In this document: piece after piece, positions 8,901 to 17,024 of the stretch
Layout: each line of letters opens with the position of its first letter
Numbering within the stretch: the stretch's first letter is position 1
From: Phytoamicus setariae
GTDB taxonomy: Bacteria; Pseudomonadota; Alphaproteobacteria; Rhizobiales; Rhizobiaceae
Direction of reading: 5' to 3'
Assembly: GCF_016722925.1 (NCBI RefSeq)
Contig: NZ_JAEQNC010000014.1
Span: 90,574-154,573 of the forward strand
Length of the DNA stretch: 64,000 bases
Position numbers and translations under genes: made by a program
The notes under the pieces: model-generated
Told to the model about the DNA's origin: nothing
The model's database searches: none
Seen by the model: only the letters and a program-made list of their open reading frames with translations

Positions 8901-9328
8901 GTTACTTCCAGTGTCTTCTTGCCGAACACTCGAGCGGTACCGATGCGCAGTCGCTGCTCGATGCGGCCGAACACTTTGCGCACGAGCGCGACGAGATGTT
9001 CTGGCTCCCCGAAATTCATCGCCTGCGCGGGCGACTGGCGCTTGGCGAAGACTTGGTTGGGGGTGCTGTCCAAGCCGAATCGTCATTCAGAACGGCGCTG
9101 GCACAGGCCGACGCTCTCGGCGCCAAGTCGCTTGCGCTGAGGACTGCCCTCGATCTCGCGCGCCTGCTTGAGCGTCGCGGCGATCGCAGCGCGGCTTCGG
9201 AAGCGCTGACGCAGCGTATCGCTCCGTTCGCCGGAGCCGGCAGTTTTGCCGATCTCGATGCCGCTCGCGCTGCTCTGGCCCGGGCGGAGCAGGGCCGTTC
9301 ACTGTTCGAAGACGAGGACGCAACATGA
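5909..9328 (+). CDS. SAM domain - class III adenylate cyclase - AAA/STAND ATPase - TPR protein
   Basis: 1139 residues. Order: SAM domain (about 12-72, with IDVINDLSAEDLVEMGLSLG), cyclase homology domain (about 95-275; VVFCDLVGSS and QYLGDGVLAYFGWP carry the metal Asp pair, FTAVGDVVNIAARL carries the base-selecting Asp and the Asn/Arg pair), an ATPase module with Walker A GEAGIGKS near 322 and Walker B VLIVFEDAHWID near 446, then a helical TPR-rich half (about 680-1120). This is the known but functionally obscure group of large cyclase-ATPase proteins abundant in rhizobia, in which the ATPase/TPR part is thought to gate activity by ligand or protein binding. ATG follows a GGGG-rich site. The oxidoreductase genes begin 57 bases downstream on the same strand, so it may head that operon. 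Confidence 0.85.
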   Translation: MTSGDGQEKLRHCLHASLEAWLAQYQLSHLAPIFRENAIDIDVINDLSAEDLVEMGLSLGDRKRILKAIGVSPTKAPDPGAIAPAAADQPFAAERRQITVVFCDLVGSSRLIASLDPEESREIIRTYRGIVAASITTLDGYVAQYLGDGVLAYFGWPTAHENSAIRAATAALNAAGAVAGYKPEHASQLSVRIGIATGLAVIGASESNPETEDFTAVGDVVNIAARLQQLAEPGSVMIAESTRSLLGSHFRVTEIGERELKGVGRINVFQVTEPDGQSGPPTVPSPTRAPTLLGREGEFQQVMLRWKQAQRASGQAVLVTGEAGIGKSHLTGALVQAIAETGAFVTRYFCSPFQMSAALHPIIQELRATAGISIGEEPSSSLARLEKLVVGEGGEPSECMAYLARLLSLPTEKFPEPEGVTPMIRKARTFAALTALISARTRRSPVLIVFEDAHWIDPTTLEFIDQLIASSRALPVMVVINGRLDFHPPWSGWVNFTSIPLQRLQDDQVKAVIERVSRGHPLPDVIAQRIAERSDGIPLFVEELTKAVIESGQTTEIGGLLELENPTAASSVPFSLRDTLMARLDRHPEAREIAQVAACIGRECDYEILSAVVGKNSDKLDEALAKLSKSEILFEEGEPPQSTYTFKHALVQEAARESLLNSRKRQIHLQIANFLETQRQDIVQARPELMAHHFTEAQVYEQAIAYRQKAANLALASSGNLEAIGELKAALELITLLPPSEARDRAELDILITQAIPYTLTKGYAAPEVETVYRRAMETCSRLAENTQSFAVIYGFWRFYLLRADYENALNLSEQLVRMASDSGDLAETVTCNRAAGATRFYTGRFGDALDHLGQTARIEPASDLRKAILAYDVVDPWVVNHAYSGLVMWIAGRPEEACQESDLAISLAREVNHPFTLALALCFAQWTYQFCGNSERVKELASEALALSDRYGFTFWTGWAEILLASAETGSDEAETRRRMRAGLATWQSTGSELGLSYFQCLLAEHSSGTDAQSLLDAAEHFAHERDEMFWLPEIHRLRGRLALGEDLVGGAVQAESSFRTALAQADALGAKSLALRTALDLARLLERRGDRSAASEALTQRIAPFAGAGSFADLDAARAALARAEQGRSLFEDEDAT

Positions 9329-9385
9329 CGCGGCCATCAATGTAAGGAAGCGATTTTCGGTCTTACCGTTACCCAGGAGAGCAGC

Positions 9386-10357
9386 ATGAGCCCTGCAGCA
9401 GCCAATGTCATGCCCCCCTTCAATCCGCCGTTCTGGTACGGTTCGTTTGCGGGTCTTTGGGTCTACTATGTAGTCGATGTCAACAAGCTGAACTCCGCGC
9501 TGGCAAGCCAGACCACCAGCTTCCGCGCCTTTGACTTCGGAGGCGGCAAGGGCCTCGTGAACATCAACTTCATGACTTACGCCGGCCATTCGGGCGAGAA
9601 CGACCCGCAGGCCTACATTGACATCTTGAAGAAGCCCGAAGATCCTTTAAATCCAAGCGCCTCATCACCTCCGAGCCTTGGCGTAGAGGCCAGCAACGAA
9701 TGCGAGTTCAGCATCGTGTGCTACCCGCAGGCGCGCCAGGCCCAGGTTCCGTTCGGGCTCAGCGTTGCCGACTTCATTGCTGGCAACGATCACACCAAGA
9801 CGCTCGGCAGTTATCGGATGGCCGTGCCTTGCGACGACCGCATCGCGGTTTACTGGGGCAAGAAAAACTTTGGCGAGACCAAAGTGATGACACACCCGTT
9901 TCTCTACAATGTCCCGACGCCGAACAACACGCCTGCAGGAGGTCAGGTAGGCCAGACAGCATGGCTATTCACGGTTCCCGGCACGGTCGATGAAGGGTTC
10001 GAGTTCAATTCTAAAAACTTCACCTGCGCTCCCTTCATGTTCTCGCTCAATCTGGATTGCTCGACCTCGCCGTCCTTCCCATGCAACGCGTCCGAAATCG
10101 TCAACTACAGCACGTATCCCGATACGACGTCCGGACGACCGGTAGGTTCGCGACGAAACATGTTCGGCAGCTTCGTCGGGTTTGATTTCAGCACGAATCC
10201 GCCAACCGCTGCGCAGCTCACGATCGGCAACAGCACACACCCGCTCGGCCGCCTGATGAGAGGCTTGCTTGGCTCGGCCCCGAGCCCTGTCGCCGCACAG
10301 GTGTTCCAGTCGCAGCCGGTGATTGCCGAGAGCTCGCCCTACTATGTCGACCTCTAG
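9386..10357 (+). CDS. Uncharacterised protein heading an oxidoreductase cluster (possibly acetoacetate-decarboxylase-like)
   Basis: 323 residues, start ATG after CCCAGGAGAGCAGC, a good ribosome site. I do not recognise the family with confidence. There is no signal peptide or long hydrophobic segment; the sequence is rich in aromatic, Asn, Pro and Ser residues, with a run like SYRMAVPCDDRIAVYWGKK and then TKVMTHPFLYNVPTP. That layout (a central block about a promiscuous enzyme pocket, then a Gly-rich strand region) loosely recalls acetoacetate-decarboxylase-fold proteins, but the catalytic Lys context is not obvious. Its stop lies 7 bases before the preferred start of the cytochrome gene, and the two further genes are tightly spaced, so it should work with the oxidoreductase: a substrate-processing or binding partner is plausible but unproven. 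Confidence 0.6.
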   Translation: MSPAAANVMPPFNPPFWYGSFAGLWVYYVVDVNKLNSALASQTTSFRAFDFGGGKGLVNINFMTYAGHSGENDPQAYIDILKKPEDPLNPSASSPPSLGVEASNECEFSIVCYPQARQAQVPFGLSVADFIAGNDHTKTLGSYRMAVPCDDRIAVYWGKKNFGETKVMTHPFLYNVPTPNNTPAGGQVGQTAWLFTVPGTVDEGFEFNSKNFTCAPFMFSLNLDCSTSPSFPCNASEIVNYSTYPDTTSGRPVGSRRNMFGSFVGFDFSTNPPTAAQLTIGNSTHPLGRLMRGLLGSAPSPVAAQVFQSQPVIAESSPYYVDL

Positions 10358-10364
10358 GCGGAAG

Positions 10365-11621
10365 ATGACATCAGGGGCAACGGCGATCGTTTTCGCCGCC
10401 GCCGCGGCGTGGCTCGTCGGGTACGGGGGGAATGACGGAGTGACGGCGGCGGGGTCACTGCCGTCACTCAGCGCGACGATTCCGGGCGATGTGGCGCCGG
10501 GCGCAAACGCCTCCGACATCGATAACTTCTCCTGGCAAAGTTTTGTGGCGGTGAACTGGCCCGCAAACGGTAACGAAAAAATCGGTGCGAACGGTGACAA
10601 CGTCGCGGTCTGGCAATTCTGGAAGCAGGACGCGGACGTTCTGGTGCCAGACGGGCAGGTTCCCAAGCCGTGGACCGCTCCGCCAACCATCCCGCCGTAT
10701 TGCACCCAGAAGGCGCCGGCTGGTACCCGCATTCTCACCCACTACACCAAGGGCGGAGAGCTGGGTGATTTCCTGACGCCGGGCAATGGCCCGCTGATCG
10801 ACCAGAACGGCGAATATGTGCGCTTCGAGATTCTGGTGAACGAAGCCATGTACGACTTCATCCTTACCAACAAGCTCTATTCGAAGGCCGGGCAGGCAGC
10901 CTACAATCCTGGTGGCGTCGTGGCCTTTCCGTCCGGCCAGAAGGGCGGTGCGCCCGGCGCGATCATGCTTAAAGTCGCATGGAAGATCCTGGGTCCCGGC
11001 GACGACCCGAAACGTTTCCACACGGCGCTGGCATATATCTACGATCCAGGACCGACACCCAGTTGCAAGCTCGAGCAGGTGGGACTGGTGGGGCTGCACA
11101 TCAGCCACAAGACGACGAACGCGCCGCAATGGATCTGGTCGACCTTCGAGCATATCGACAATGCGCCGTTGGTGGGCAACATGGTGCCGGCGCACTACAA
11201 CTTCAATAATGGCAAGGATTGCGAATCCGCCGGCCTGTGCAATGTCGTGCCCGTGGGCGCGTGGAATCCGAACTCCGGCGTAAAAACACCAGTGCAGGTC
11301 GCACGGCTTGATGATTTCACCCCTAGTGCCAAATTGCAGAACGACGCCTATTCGCAGGCCCTGGCTGCGGTCAATCCCAACTCAGTCTTTGCCAACTACC
11401 GTCTGGTCGGCACGCAATTTCCGAGCGACGTGACGAGCAAAAGCGCGCCATCCGGCGTTCCCATACCGCGCTTTCTCGCCAACACGACCATGGAAACCTA
11501 TTTGCAGGGACAGGTCCCGATCGTGTCCTCGAATTGCGCTGGTTGCCACTATCAGGCCACGATGTCCGACCAGCGGCTCAGTGACTTTTCCTTCATTCTT
11601 GCCCGCGTGAGCTCACCGTGA
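10365..11621 (+). CDS. Exported cytochrome c family protein (single CxxCH near C-terminus)
   Basis: 418 residues from ATG 10365; the frame is open back to 10323 but that start would overlap the upstream gene and lacks the signal-peptide form. Residues about 1-30 form a signal peptide-like stretch (TAIVFAAAAAWLVGYG). The body is Trp/Pro/Gly-rich with no named domain visible. One haem c site, CAGCH, lies at about 391-395, followed by a conserved-looking tail DFSFILARV. It probably sits in the periplasm as the electron acceptor of the GMC flavoprotein encoded two genes downstream. The distal axial ligand cannot be assigned. The stop overlaps the region just before the small-subunit gene, indicating translational coupling. 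Confidence 0.75.
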   Translation: MTSGATAIVFAAAAAWLVGYGGNDGVTAAGSLPSLSATIPGDVAPGANASDIDNFSWQSFVAVNWPANGNEKIGANGDNVAVWQFWKQDADVLVPDGQVPKPWTAPPTIPPYCTQKAPAGTRILTHYTKGGELGDFLTPGNGPLIDQNGEYVRFEILVNEAMYDFILTNKLYSKAGQAAYNPGGVVAFPSGQKGGAPGAIMLKVAWKILGPGDDPKRFHTALAYIYDPGPTPSCKLEQVGLVGLHISHKTTNAPQWIWSTFEHIDNAPLVGNMVPAHYNFNNGKDCESAGLCNVVPVGAWNPNSGVKTPVQVARLDDFTPSAKLQNDAYSQALAAVNPNSVFANYRLVGTQFPSDVTSKSAPSGVPIPRFLANTTMETYLQGQVPIVSSNCAGCHYQATMSDQRLSDFSFILARVSSP

Positions 11622-11629
11622 GGACGGCC

Positions 11630-12112
11630 ATGGATTCCAGCACCCGCCTGCAAACATTCATCGATCTGGTTTCCGCTCTGACGGGCGTCTCCGCCCGGGT
11701 CGCAGGCCAAGCAGAGGCCGCTGCCCAATATCTGGAAAACTATACGCATGCGGCCGACGGCATTGCCGGGGCCGGCGCCACGGATGCCCTGCTTGGTGTC
11801 TTTGCGGCGGGACGCCAGAAGCTGCCACCTGAAAAAGTTGCCAAAATGCTGTTCTACAAGGAACTTGATGGCTCGTCGCCGGACCCGGCATGGCCCTTTT
11901 CCGCCATGACTAGAAATCTCATGAAGTTCGTGCTGCTCGGCGTCTGGTACGATCCCAACAAACCCGGTGACGACGGGACAATCCCCACGGCCGCGTCCTA
12001 TTCGGAAGGCCTCGTCTGGCTGATAGCCCAGGCGCATCCCGTCGGCGCCAGCCAGCTCGCCTATGGCTACTGGGCCAATCCACCGCCATCTCTCAAGGAC
12101 CTGATCGGATAG
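11630..12112 (+). CDS. Small subunit of a membrane FAD-dependent dehydrogenase (sorbitol/gluconate dehydrogenase type)
   Basis: 160 residues from ATG 11630, preceded by GAGGA at the right distance; a GTG at 11618 in frame is an alternative. The pattern FIDLVSALTG near the N-terminus and FVLLGVWYDPNK followed by SYSEGLVWLIAQAHP and GYWANPPPSL at the end fits the small (third) subunits that accompany GMC-type dehydrogenases of periplasmic sugar and polyol oxidation. In those complexes this subunit is needed for maturation or export of the flavoprotein, often through its own Tat signal. No twin-arginine signal is visible here. It sits 4 bases before the GMC gene and directly after the cytochrome gene, completing a three-subunit set. 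Confidence 0.65.
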   Translation: MDSSTRLQTFIDLVSALTGVSARVAGQAEAAAQYLENYTHAADGIAGAGATDALLGVFAAGRQKLPPEKVAKMLFYKELDGSSPDPAWPFSAMTRNLMKFVLLGVWYDPNKPGDDGTIPTAASYSEGLVWLIAQAHPVGASQLAYGYWANPPPSLKDLIG

Positions 12113-12116
12113 CACT

Positions 12117-13964
12117 ATGGCAGACTATGATGTGATCATTGTCGGCGCAGGCATTTCGGGAGCCATCATGGCCCTGGAGCTGGGCAAGCAAAACAAGCGC
12201 GTGCTGGTGCTCGATGCCGGGCCGGCTGATCCGAACTCGCGCAAGGATTTTCAGGACCAGTTCCTTCGGTCCGTCATCAAGCTGCCGGAATGCCCCTATC
12301 CGCCCTATGAGGACGATCCGGCACAGCAAAATGCGCCGCGCGCCAACAGCCACATGCTATTCAAGTGGCCGGGTTACAAGAACCCGGACCGAAAAGGCCA
12401 GATCGACAAATTCAATGCAACGAGCCATCTGACGGTGTCGCCAGCCTCGGAAATTCCCTTCCTCAGCACCTATGAAAGGGTGGTCGGCGGCACGACGTGG
12501 CATTGGCTGGGCACCTGTCTGCGCCTGCTTCCCAACGACTTCCGGATGAACTCCATGTACGGACGCGGCATCGATTGGCCAATCGGCTACGACGACCTCG
12601 TCGAGGACTATGGCAGGGCCGAACACGAGATCGGTGTTTCGGCCAGTGTAGATGAACAGGAAAAACTCGGTATCGCGTTTCCGCCCGGCTACAGCTATCC
12701 CATGCCGCGCATCGCGCCGACCTATTCGGACGTGCAACTCGACGCATGGATGGCGGGATTGAAGCTGTCGTGGCTCAACAACCAGATGCCCCGCATGACC
12801 AACACGCCACAGGCACGCAATTCCATCTTCCATGACGGGCGCCGTGCCTGCGCCGGGAACACGTCGTGCATCCCGATGTGCCCGATCCAGGCCAAATACG
12901 ACGCCACCATCACGCTGCAAAAGGCGATAAATACGAATTATGTGATCGTTCAGGCCCAAAGCGTCGTGAAGAAAGTCAATGTCGATGCTGAGACCCATAA
13001 GGTCACGTCCGTCGATGTGGTTCGCTACGACAGCACAGCCGGCGGAACCCATAAATGTGAGACACTTACAGCGACGGCTTTCGTAATTGCCGCCCATGCC
13101 ATCGAAACGCCGCGCCTGCTGCTGAACTCCAAGTCCGACACCACGCCCAAAGGCGTCGCCAACAAGAGCGGTCAGGTCGGGCATAACCTCATGGACCACA
13201 TCGTCTACCTCGGCTGGGGATTGAGCCCAGAGCCCGTCTATCCCAATCGCGGGCCGCGCTCGTCCGGCGGCATCGAGACGCTCCGCGATGGACCTTTCAG
13301 GAAAGACTTCGCGGCGTTCCGCGTCGATGTCGGCAATGAAGGGTGGGGCTGGGCCGATGGCGATCCCAACACCATCACCAACGACTTCATCGACGGGACG
13401 AACAACTCAGGCACAAATCCCGACGGCGCGACCCTTTGTGGCGATGCGCTGGTGAAAGAACTCAATGACAGGCTCACGCGCATGGTGCGCTTCTGCTATC
13501 TGGTGGAACAGCTACCCTGCCATAAGAACAAGATTGCGCTTTCGGGAACTGAAAACGATGGCCTCGGCATTCCACGGCCCGAGATTACCTATAACCTGGA
13601 TGACTACACCTTTGCCGGACTTGCCAGTGCGGCGAAAGCCACCAGCGTGATCTTTGAAAAATGCGGTATCACCAACTACACCCGGCTGCGCGACTACGCT
13701 CATGACGGCAACGGATATCCCACGGCGGTCGATTCATCGGGCACGCCCTACAATGTCTACGGTGCGGGCCATATTGCCGGCACCTACCGAATGGGCAGCA
13801 ATCCGGATGAATCCGTCGTGAACGACCGCCTACAGAGCCACGATCACAGCAATCTCTTCCTGCTCGGCAGCGGCGTTTTCCCGACGATTGCCACGGGCAA
13901 TCCGACATTGACGATCGCGGCCCTAACCTATCGCGCGAGTCGCGAACTGCTGAAGCAGCTCTAG
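12117..13964 (+). CDS. GMC-family FAD-dependent oxidoreductase, large catalytic subunit
   Basis: 615 residues. The N-terminus has the FAD dinucleotide-binding motif VGAGISGAIMALELGK at about 8-23 and an Asp at the end of strand 2 (VLVLDAG). A Cys-containing block GNTSCIPMCPIQAKYDA (about 245-260) matches the cluster seen in membrane-linked GMC dehydrogenases. The C-terminal GMC motif has GAGHIAGTYRMG with the active-site His and FPTIATGNPTLTI. Such enzymes oxidise alcohols, sugars or polyols and pass electrons to cytochrome c or quinone. The substrate cannot be read from sequence. It is the last gene of the run 9386-13964 and converges on the SulP gene with only 2 bases between stops. Confidence 0.85.
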   Translation: MADYDVIIVGAGISGAIMALELGKQNKRVLVLDAGPADPNSRKDFQDQFLRSVIKLPECPYPPYEDDPAQQNAPRANSHMLFKWPGYKNPDRKGQIDKFNATSHLTVSPASEIPFLSTYERVVGGTTWHWLGTCLRLLPNDFRMNSMYGRGIDWPIGYDDLVEDYGRAEHEIGVSASVDEQEKLGIAFPPGYSYPMPRIAPTYSDVQLDAWMAGLKLSWLNNQMPRMTNTPQARNSIFHDGRRACAGNTSCIPMCPIQAKYDATITLQKAINTNYVIVQAQSVVKKVNVDAETHKVTSVDVVRYDSTAGGTHKCETLTATAFVIAAHAIETPRLLLNSKSDTTPKGVANKSGQVGHNLMDHIVYLGWGLSPEPVYPNRGPRSSGGIETLRDGPFRKDFAAFRVDVGNEGWGWADGDPNTITNDFIDGTNNSGTNPDGATLCGDALVKELNDRLTRMVRFCYLVEQLPCHKNKIALSGTENDGLGIPRPEITYNLDDYTFAGLASAAKATSVIFEKCGITNYTRLRDYAHDGNGYPTAVDSSGTPYNVYGAGHIAGTYRMGSNPDESVVNDRLQSHDHSNLFLLGSGVFPTIATGNPTLTIAALTYRASRELLKQL

Positions 13965-13966
13965 CG

Positions 13967-16198
13967 CTACGTCACATGCTCGGTCATCCGGTTGGCAATG
14001 AGCACTTTTTCGGCCAGCGCCCGGCTGACCAGCTGGTTGAAGAGGATCGCAAGTGGCTGGTTCTCCCGAGCCAAACGCTCGGCCTGCTCTGACGACATGC
14101 GGAGCAGGACGACCTCCGTCTCAGCCTCAACATCCGCTGTCCGCAGCATACCGAGGCTATAGGCCAGCTCCCCGAGTACGGCGCCAGCGGTCATGGTGCG
14201 TAGCCGCTTGCGGCTAGTATCCTGTGCGGAGCGGAAGATAACCGCGCGACCCGTTTCCAGGAAGAAGATATCTTTCGCTTCTGCCCCGGCCTTGATGATT
14301 ATATCGCCGGGCGCATACACCTCGCGTGCCATTGCGGCGAACAGCTGATCGAGTTGCCTTTCATGTTCCGGCGACTTGGCGAAGTGGCCTGCGAGAGACT
14401 TTCCGTTCATGCCGTGGCCGACCGATTGCAGAATGTCTTCTTCAGCCTTCTCGAGGGCGAGGTCGAGATTGTCGTAGACGGGAATGCGCCCGCCCAGGCC
14501 CATGTCGAGTCCCGAGCGGAGCAGAGCCTCCGTGATCTTCGGGTTAAGCGCGCAGAACGTCAATGCGAAGCCGCTTGCCTCGGCCAGGTTCTGGATCCGC
14601 TTGAAGGCGTTTGCCGAGGCGCTGTCGAGGTCGGTGGCGCGCGAGAAATCGATGATAACTGAGCGAAGCGGCATCGCGGCATCGGCCGCGACGGCGTGGC
14701 GCACTTTGTCGACGACCTGTTCCGAGGTGCCGAAAAACAGGAAGCCCTGCAGCTGGATCACATGCACGGCTTTGCCCTGGTTGGCCAGCTTCGTCATTTC
14801 CCCCGGCGCCCGTTCCGTCGTGCTCGGTAGCCGGGCGAGCGAGGTGACGTTCCTGATCACTGGCGCATGGGAATAGCTGTAGGCGAACAGCACGGTCGCG
14901 ATGAGGAAGCCGGCGAGGATCGCGACCAGGAAGCTGTAGAAAAGCGATATCGCGACAATGGCGACAACGACGCTCCACTCCCGCAAGCTGAAGGTCTTTC
15001 GCGTGGCGACGAGCCAGTCATGCACGAGGTCGAATCCGTAGTAGAGTACGAGGCCGGCTGACAGGAAAAAGGGTACAAGGCTGACGACCTGTGGGGCAAA
15101 GACCAGGCCCAGCAACCCCACCAGCGCTACGAGAAACCCGGCGCCGCGGGCCGTGACGCCGCTCTTGTTCAGAAGTTGCGTGGTCGCAAGATCAGGATAG
15201 CCTGGCGGCGCGCCCATGCCGCTGACCAGGGCATTGACTGCCCCTGTCAGCCTGAGTTCGCGGTTGACGTCTAGCTCCTTGCCGGTTGCCAGTTCCAGCG
15301 CAGAGATGTTCATCATGGCGGCAAAGAGACTGAGCAGTGCAGCGGTGCCTATCACTGGCGCAGCCGCGACGACGGCCGGCCAATCGACCAGTGGCAGCAG
15401 GTCGGGAAAGGGGAGCTGCAGGGATTGTGACGCAGGGACCGAGGGAAGCAGGCCAAGGGCCGCTGCATCCGCCGTGGTCATACCGGCCATCCAAAGCCAG
15501 CCATGGAAGAGGAACGCTGCCCCGACGAGATTGGCCAGCACGACGAAGGGTTTTCTCAAATGGGCCATGGCAAGGTAGATCAGTCCCGCCAGCAGCACGG
15601 CCGGCATCATGTTCAGCATTTGAGACGGCTTGACCGACAGGACGCCGTGCAGGCTTGGCTCAACATGGCAGACCATGGCGATCCCGCCCATAAGCAGCAG
15701 ACATCCTGTCGCGGCCATGAAACCCGCCAGCACTTCAAGCGGAAAGAAGCGTACGAGGCGCCCGGCTCGGAAGAAGCCGGTGGCGAAAATAATGATTCCT
15801 GTTGCGAGCGTTGCAGTGGCGACAATGGCAAAGGCCGTTGCCAACTTTGAATCCGGCGAGACGGTGGATACCGCGCCAACGAGAGACGCAGCGAGGATTG
15901 CCGCACCGACATCCTGGGCGCAGGCCATATTGATCTTGAGCTGGCTGCGCCACCCGACGAGGAATGACAAGAGTATCGTGCAGCCCAGCGCGCCCGTGAC
16001 CGCCATGCCGAGGCCTTGCGACAGCTCTCCGGCAAACAACAATGTTGCAAGCGCGATGGCGAAGCCGATGCCATCGAGGCCAATGACCACGGATAAAGGG
16101 ATCAGGCGCGGCAATTGCCGCATCAGACTGGTCGCTTGCGCTCTTGCAAACGGCCGCGCGTCGAGTGCCGGTGCGATGTCGCCAATGCTGTCCTCCAT
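13967..16198 (-). CDS. SulP-family transporter with STAS and cyclic-nucleotide-binding domains
   Basis: 743 residues. The first about 420 residues are multi-helix membrane sequence of SulP (SLC26) type starting at PRLIPLSVVIGLDGIGFAI. A STAS domain follows (about 470-580; HVIQLQGFLFFGTSEQV, then VIIDFSRATDLDSASANAF). The C-terminus (about 610-730) is a cyclic-nucleotide-binding fold: PGDIIIKAGAEAKDIFFLETG, then the phosphate cassette GELAYSLGMLRTADV with the Glu and Arg that bind the cyclic phosphate. SulP proteins carry sulfate, bicarbonate or other anions; the fused sensor suggests the flux is gated by cAMP. It lies among three cyclase genes, which supports that idea. The transported ion is unknown. 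Confidence 0.85.
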   Translation of the reverse strand: MEDSIGDIAPALDARPFARAQATSLMRQLPRLIPLSVVIGLDGIGFAIALATLLFAGELSQGLGMAVTGALGCTILLSFLVGWRSQLKINMACAQDVGAAILAASLVGAVSTVSPDSKLATAFAIVATATLATGIIIFATGFFRAGRLVRFFPLEVLAGFMAATGCLLLMGGIAMVCHVEPSLHGVLSVKPSQMLNMMPAVLLAGLIYLAMAHLRKPFVVLANLVGAAFLFHGWLWMAGMTTADAAALGLLPSVPASQSLQLPFPDLLPLVDWPAVVAAAPVIGTAALLSLFAAMMNISALELATGKELDVNRELRLTGAVNALVSGMGAPPGYPDLATTQLLNKSGVTARGAGFLVALVGLLGLVFAPQVVSLVPFFLSAGLVLYYGFDLVHDWLVATRKTFSLREWSVVVAIVAISLFYSFLVAILAGFLIATVLFAYSYSHAPVIRNVTSLARLPSTTERAPGEMTKLANQGKAVHVIQLQGFLFFGTSEQVVDKVRHAVAADAAMPLRSVIIDFSRATDLDSASANAFKRIQNLAEASGFALTFCALNPKITEALLRSGLDMGLGGRIPVYDNLDLALEKAEEDILQSVGHGMNGKSLAGHFAKSPEHERQLDQLFAAMAREVYAPGDIIIKAGAEAKDIFFLETGRAVIFRSAQDTSRKRLRTMTAGAVLGELAYSLGMLRTADVEAETEVVLLRMSSEQAERLARENQPLAILFNQLVSRALAEKVLIANRMTEHVT

Positions 16199-16811
16199 AC
16201 TGCGTTCCCCCTGAGCCTTATGCGACGATGCAAAAAGTCATTTCGGCAATCAAAAAGCAGCTTATTGTTATCGGCGACCTCGCGCTATGGTAGTCAAGTA
16301 ACCTTGGAGTAGATGCGGACTGGAGTCCAGATCGACTAACAAGTTGTCAGCCGGCCTCCGATGGAGTTTTGTCATCAATGCTCACCGGAGGGCGGTCCCT
16401 TCTTGGCGCGTTGGCGACCATCGGCTTTTGATCGTAGTCACGTTTTCACAGCTCGATCTGCTCTGCTAGCGGACACGGTAGTGAAGATCGTGAACGTCTA
16501 GGGATTTTCGCGGGCGAGCGCAAATGCCAGTAGGCCGATGATATCAAGGACTATCGGCTTGCGGAAAATGCCAAACAGAAGTGCAAAGAAAATGCCATGA
16601 TTGATGTATGGGGTGCGCTGGAGCGGACACAAACGCGATGCGAACTTCCGTTTCGTCCACCTCGAGCTGATCGACAACTGCGCGGATACAGGGACGGCGG
16701 AATGGCGCGGGCTTCCAGAGCATTGCGAACCGTACTTCGACAAGACGGCGATCTTCTCCCTGCGAGAGGTGGGCGTCCGGTCGCAATTCTGCGCCCACCT
16801 CTTCGCGTCGA
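16199..16811. other. Intergenic region without a supported gene
   Basis: Between the SulP gene and the small exported protein. Short frames occur on both strands (for example 16597-16815 plus and 16498-17031 minus), but the plus and minus frames contradict each other and neither shows family motifs. I see no terminator with a T-run or RNA fold that I would defend. Confidence 0.35.
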
Positions 16812-17024
16812 CTAGCAGTAATAGACGCCAACGGCACAACGCCGTGCCGTGCGCCGCGCGACGCCGGCCACGCTGACCGGCGTCAGCGGTCTGCCGACTC
16901 TGGCGCTCGCGTCGGACACGAAGCTGGGGATCGGAACCAAGGACTGGTTGCTCGCCAGATCGCCGACAATAAGCAGGGCCGCCCAAGCGACGCAGATGAT
17001 TCCCATGCGCTTTAGAAGGGTCAT
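16812..17024 (-). CDS. Small exported protein downstream of the OmpA gene
   Basis: 70 residues. ATG at 17022-17024 overlaps the OmpA-family stop by four bases (ATGA), a typical translational-coupling arrangement. The N-terminus is a signal peptide-like MTLLKRMGIICVAWAALLIV, and the mature part is Arg/Val-rich with VGRPLTPVSVAGVARRTARR and a short Tyr-Tyr-Cys end. Similar short exported rhizobial proteins carry a longer Tyr/Gly-rich tail after the Arg-rich segment, so this copy may be truncated by an early stop. Function unknown; an envelope role with the upstream gene is inferred only from coupling. Confidence 0.5.
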   Translation of the reverse strand: MTLLKRMGIICVAWAALLIVGDLASNQSLVPIPSFVSDASARVGRPLTPVSVAGVARRTARRCAVGVYYC

